Source: an uncultured Colwellia sp.
Lineage (GTDB): Bacteria; Pseudomonadota; Gammaproteobacteria; Enterobacterales; Alteromonadaceae
DNA: 58,686 nucleotides
Reading direction: 5' to 3'
NCBI GenBank assembly: GCA_913063325.1
Contig: CAJXYE010000028.1
Coordinates: 1 to 58,686 of the forward strand
The notes under the pieces were generated by a model. That model was given only the letters and a program-made list of their open reading frames with translations, searched no databases and was not told where the DNA came from. A program made the translations under genes and the position numbers. Positions 55,392 through 58,686 of the stretch are shown piece by piece; positions within the stretch are counted from its first letter, which is position 1; every line of letters starts with the position of its first letter.

Positions 55392-55405
55392 TTGATATAG
55401 ATCAA
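55392..55405. promoter_or_regulatory. Perfect FNR-type box upstream of the aer-like gene
   Basis: TTGATATAGATCAA is an exact TTGAT-N4-ATCAA palindrome. It lies about 93 bp upstream of the ATG of the aerotaxis receptor, a usual distance for an oxygen-responsive activator. Inference only; the FNR/Anr gene is not in the window. Confidence 0.7.
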
Positions 55406-55521
55406 CAGATAACTGCTTGAAATGCCGACTAAATAAATACGAATGGTTCGTTTTTGTTAATTAGGTTATTGTTTTGTTACCCTAATGTTACTACTAAGGG
55501 CTAAGTCTAAAATTTACATAT

Positions 55522-55550
55522 AAAAAAGCCCTACAATTTGCAGGGCTAGC
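55522..55550 (-). terminator. Terminator of the DsbA-like gene
   Basis: AGCCCT pairs with AGGGCT around a 9-nt loop; on the minus strand it runs into a T-run. It lies 35 bp past the stop of the DsbA-like gene. Confidence 0.75.
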
Positions 55551-55584
55551 AATGTCCTCATTTATTTCGGAGCTAAAAAACTAG

Positions 55585-56226
55585 CTAATAGACTTCCGCA
55601 ATCGCTTCTTCAACTAAGTTAACAAGCTCTTCATAACCGAAAACAACCAAGGGCTTTCCATTAACAAAAAACTGTGGTGTGGCACGCACTTTTAACGTTT
55701 GGCCATCTTGCATATCTTGGGCGATGATTTGGGCGACTTTACTACTTTGCCAGTCCCTGTCTAGCTGGTCATGATCTAATGCTAGTGTTTTAATGCCTGC
55801 TAATGCTTTTGATGGTTGTGAAACGTGATGTTCAACCCAGCGTTGTTGATTAGCAAATAAAAGTTTTGCGGCCGGCCAAAATTGCCCTTGAATATGAGCC
55901 GCTTCTAACATTTTCACAACATCTTCAGAGCCCTGGTGTAAAGGTGCGTAGCGCATTACTACTTTCACTTTTCCCTGATATTTTTTAACCAAATTATTAA
56001 CAAGTGGATAAAACTGGCTACAGGTTCCGCAAGCCGGATCGAAAAACTCGACAATGGTTACTTTCCCATTTTTACCCCCTTTTTCAGGAGCATTGATGCG
56101 TTCTAATGCGGGTAATATTTCGCTAGCTATTGTTGAGGGTTGTTGGCTTTTGTACATGCCAACCGCTGCAATAAATATAATGCCAATAAACGCAGTAACG
56201 CCAATAAAAAGGGTTTTATTATTCAT
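55585..56226 (-). CDS. DsbA-family thiol oxidoreductase (BdbD-like)
   Basis: A 213-aa protein with an N-terminal membrane anchor or signal (FIGVTAFIGIIFIAAVGMY). The active site is CGTC in VEFFDPACGTCSQFYPLV; the later cis-Pro loop KVRATPQFFVNGKPL is also present. It oxidises or isomerises disulfides in the periplasm. It is 70 bp downstream of the DsbB-like gene, the usual BdbC/BdbD pairing, so the two probably form a membrane oxidation pair. Confidence 0.9.
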   Translation of the reverse strand: MNNKTLFIGVTAFIGIIFIAAVGMYKSQQPSTIASEILPALERINAPEKGGKNGKVTIVEFFDPACGTCSQFYPLVNNLVKKYQGKVKVVMRYAPLHQGSEDVVKMLEAAHIQGQFWPAAKLLFANQQRWVEHHVSQPSKALAGIKTLALDHDQLDRDWQSSKVAQIIAQDMQDGQTLKVRATPQFFVNGKPLVVFGYEELVNLVEEAIAEVY

Positions 56227-56296
56227 GATTAATCCTAGTAAATGTACAAGTTGGTTGTCTATAGAGTGTTCAAGCTGTTAGATTTTTAGCGAGCCA

Positions 56297-56752
56297 TCAA
56301 GTATTTAGTCTATTAAATGATTTCTTGGCAAGAAAGAGTAATAGCCCTAAAAGAGAGAATGTGAGTAACGACATCACGGGGATATTTAAAAACCCCAGTA
56401 AGTTAAAGTGTATTTCAGAGCAAGGTATTCCTTGCACACAAGGTTGTGCTGCTTCGGGGATAATTTTAGCGACTACTAATACGTGAAATAACGCAACAAA
56501 CCAACCAAAAACAACTAATGGAGCTGCATAACGTATGACCTTTATATCAAACGGGAAGAGCGCAAAAGGCAGCATAATCACTAAAGGGTATAGTGCAATA
56601 CGTTGATACCAACACAATACACAAACAGGTAATTGCACTATTTCGCTAAAAAACAAACTAATCAAAGTACCACTTGTGACCAATATCCATGCGAGAAAAA
56701 GTAAATTCCAACTTTGGTTGTTCTCTGCAACTGATGTGTTTTTATTTTTCAT
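56297..56752 (-). CDS. DsbB/BdbC-like disulfide oxidase
   Basis: A 151-aa membrane protein with four hydrophobic segments. The first periplasmic loop keeps CxxC in VCVLCWYQRIA, and a second cysteine pair stands in CVQGIPCSEI. This matches the quinone-linked DsbB/BdbC proteins that re-oxidise DsbA-type partners. It is upstream of the DsbA-like gene on the same strand. The 302-bp gap upstream (56753-57054) shows no supported gene. Confidence 0.88.
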   Translation of the reverse strand: MKNKNTSVAENNQSWNLLFLAWILVTSGTLISLFFSEIVQLPVCVLCWYQRIALYPLVIMLPFALFPFDIKVIRYAAPLVVFGWFVALFHVLVVAKIIPEAAQPCVQGIPCSEIHFNLLGFLNIPVMSLLTFSLLGLLLFLAKKSFNRLNT

Positions 56753-57054
56753 TTTCCGTTATCTGTCCAATATAAATGTAAGCCAAGTAATACTAATTTT
56801 TGTGCATTAATTACGAAATCAATTCCTATTGCAGCTAATACAACGAATGCGTTGAGTATAATAACAACTTTGATGGCGGTTATCAGTACGATTTATAACG
56901 CTTTTCAGGCAATTACCGCTAAGTTTGTTTTAAGTCAGGAAAGTAATTTGTTTAGCTATTTTGTCGGAGTTAGTGGTGCATTTAAGTCATCAATACTAAG
57001 GTATTCGATAAGGCTGATAGCTTTTATTCTGGGTATTGGACGATTACCATGATT

Positions 57055-58029
57055 CTAAAACATCGCGTTATCTACATAGATAAGCTGCGCAAATATGGCA
57101 TCAACAGCTGCTAGATAAAACGTCTTATTTATATTTCCGTAATTATCAAACTCAGTGTGATAGTTTTTATGTGTACCGACACCAAAATATATAAAAGGGA
57201 TACCTGCTTTGCTAAATACACCATGATCACTTGCCATAAGCCAGTTATTTCTTTTTACCTTTGAACCCATAGTTCTAGTACCCCTAAAGCCATGGGTTAA
57301 ATGAATGACTGAATTTTTATTTAAATGACTTTGCAGTTTAGAAAAATCAGTAAGGCTTTGAGTAGAGAGTATCCGTGAAAGGTTTTTACTAATAAAGCGC
57401 AATTTCTTTGTACGTTTGCTTCCAGAAATCATATCAAGATTTATGTTGAGTTTAACCTTAGACAGTATTATTTTTTGTTGTGAAATAAATGCCTTAGCAC
57501 CCAATAGATCAACTTCTTCTCCATCAGTAAACAATAAAATAACACTGTGTTTTAACGGGTTTTCCTTTAATATTTGTGCATAATACAGTAATGCTGATGT
57601 CCCTGAAGCATTATCATCAGCTCCGTTGTAAACTTTTCTTCCTTTAGTTCCTAAGTGATCATAATGAGCACTGAGTACTATATATTCATCTAAATAATGA
57701 GTTCCCTCAATAATGCCAATGATATTAGTGCCCCGTTTTGTCTGAGATAAACCCGAACGATTGAAAGTATGGCGGTATTGATTATTAAATGCAGTTACAT
57801 CTAATTGTTTTAGTATTGAGATAAGGTAAGACTGACTTTTAATGCTACCTTGGCTAGCAAACTTTCGGCCTTCAAAGTTATCAGAAGATAAAGTGCCCAA
57901 ATGCTCAAGCACTGTTAACTTATCTTCTCTCTGTGTTATTGAAGTTAAAAGCTTAGTTGTACCCCACGCCGTTGTTATGTGAAAACATGTTATGAGTATT
58001 AGGAGTGCTTTACTGCAAGTAATTTTCAA
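57055..58029 (-). CDS. Exported M28-family metallopeptidase
   Basis: A 324-aa zinc aminopeptidase-like protein. A signal peptide fills the first 23 residues (ALLILITCFHITTAWG). The metal-site motifs are VLSAHYDHLG, YNGADDNASG (bridging Asp), FTDGEEVDLLG (catalytic Glu-Glu) and, later, SDHGVF with a likely His. It acts on peptides outside the cytoplasm. It starts at TTG and overlaps the TPR gene stop (TTGA). Confidence 0.88.
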   Translation of the reverse strand: MKITCSKALLILITCFHITTAWGTTKLLTSITQREDKLTVLEHLGTLSSDNFEGRKFASQGSIKSQSYLISILKQLDVTAFNNQYRHTFNRSGLSQTKRGTNIIGIIEGTHYLDEYIVLSAHYDHLGTKGRKVYNGADDNASGTSALLYYAQILKENPLKHSVILLFTDGEEVDLLGAKAFISQQKIILSKVKLNINLDMISGSKRTKKLRFISKNLSRILSTQSLTDFSKLQSHLNKNSVIHLTHGFRGTRTMGSKVKRNNWLMASDHGVFSKAGIPFIYFGVGTHKNYHTEFDNYGNINKTFYLAAVDAIFAQLIYVDNAMF

Positions 58030-58598
58030 TGGTGCACTGTCTCTTGGTATTTAAGGAAGTTTAACTTGGCAATATATTGTTTTTTGGTATTTTTTGCTCT
58101 CGTCAATACTACCGCTTTCTTCATGGCTTTTTTGGATAACTTTAACTTACCTTGCTTGTAGTATACTTTAGCTAATCCAAAGTAAAATTCATGTTGTTCA
58201 TCATTAAGTTGAATGGCTTTTTTATAATGTTGTATCGCGTGCTGATAAGACTGTCTATAAAATGCTTCATTAGCCAATAAAGCGTGGTAATAAGGGTTGT
58301 TTACTCTAATTTTATGAATGTAATCTTCAATGGGTAACGCCTCATTCAACCGTCCTTGTTTTTTTAGTAACAAAGCTAAATTCCCCAAGGAAGACAGGCT
58401 GTCTTTCTTTAAATTAATTGCATGAATATAGGCTTTTTCAGCCATCTCATAATGACCTGACAATTTATATAATATACCTAAGTTTCCCCAACTTGATGCA
58501 AATGAATTATCGGTAAGCGTTGCTTTTTTGAGGTATTGATACGCCAAGGGATAATTCTTATTTACCAAAGCCTCCGCGCCTTTATTATTATAAAACAT
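58026..58598 (-). CDS. TPR-repeat protein, possibly truncated at its N-terminus
   Basis: A 190-aa protein with several tetratricopeptide repeats (about residues 5-150, e.g. SSWGNLGILYKLSGHYEMAEKAYIHAI and NLALLLKKQGRLNEAL). An in-frame stop at 58623-58625 lies nine codons before the ATG, and the codons between read LIGITLIA, a membrane-like stretch. Upstream of that stop a 12-codon ATG frame (MDRFIYLKNPFS) ends in it. The gene may thus be a remnant of a longer, anchored protein. It overlaps the M28 gene by 4 nt, so the two are coupled. Confidence 0.75.
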   Translation of the reverse strand: MFYNNKGAEALVNKNYPLAYQYLKKATLTDNSFASSWGNLGILYKLSGHYEMAEKAYIHAINLKKDSLSSLGNLALLLKKQGRLNEALPIEDYIHKIRVNNPYYHALLANEAFYRQSYQHAIQHYKKAIQLNDEQHEFYFGLAKVYYKQGKLKLSKKAMKKAVVLTRAKNTKKQYIAKLNFLKYQETVHH

Positions 58599-58686
58599 GG
58601 CAATGAGGGTAATGCCGATCAGTTAAGAAAAAGGATTTTTCAAATAGATAAAACGATCCATTGACCGATCTAGCCGATAGTGCAAA

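Noticed and set aside
56852..57052. 66-aa hydrophobic plus-strand frame in the dsbB upstream gap
   Set aside because: TTG start without a Shine-Dalgarno, in the promoter region of dsbB. No homologous motif is recognised.

Overview
The window is AT-rich gammaproteobacterial chromosome. Gene content and style point to a marine Alteromonadales bacterium, most likely Colwellia or a close relative: E. coli-type YejM/YejL/YejK, an AsnS, a divergent bioA/bioBFCD locus, many TTG starts, many c-di-GMP proteins, and dispersed short palindromic repeats. This genus assignment is inference, since no database search was possible. Most of the window is ordinary core genome with good Shine-Dalgarno sequences and clear hairpin terminators.

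Layout. 0.1-9 kb: asparaginase I, SppA, a DoxX-like protein, an EamA transporter, a nitroreductase, a small lipoprotein, AsnS and a small membrane protein preceded by a duplicated 104-bp element. 9.3-14.8 kb: the biotin genes, bioA divergent from bioB-bioF-bioC and then bioD, with a BirA-like operator in the bioA/bioB gap. 14.9-18.5 kb: an orphan HicB antitoxin, a degenerate tandem repeat, a second FtsZ-type GTPase overlapping a half-length EAL domain, a secreted peroxiredoxin and two small proteins. 18.5-22.6 kb: a PAS-GGDEF-EAL protein, a hemerythrin, a GIY-YIG protein and tRNA-Pro(GGG). 22.9-29.3 kb: yejM, yejL, yejK, pyrC, a tandem T-fold QueD-like protein and an M23 peptidase.

29.4-40.4 kb is the accessory stretch. 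It holds a four-gene SMC system (MukB-like ATPase, KITE-like subunit, kleisin-like subunit, TOPRIM nuclease) of the Wadjet/MksBEFG class, expected to act on plasmids. After it come an unknown small protein, an orphan histidine kinase and a solitary tyrosine recombinase flanked by CACGTAGC motifs.

40.8-58.6 kb returns to core-like genes: methyltransferases, a HelD-type helicase with a LexA-like box, RecX, an EAL-HDOD protein, and a pterin operon (folE-folM-folX/B-folK) ending in a cold-shock/excalibur fusion. Further on are MtfA, an Aer-like aerotaxis receptor with a perfect FNR box, a DsbA/DsbB-type pair, and an M28 peptidase overlapped with a TPR protein.

The best candidates for something unusual are the FtsZ paralogue coupled to a half EAL domain, the Wadjet-like operon, and the pterin operon with its FolB/FolX hybrid, short FolK and membrane-anchored cold-shock protein. 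Three copies of a roughly 107-bp MITE-like palindromic repeat are scattered through the window.
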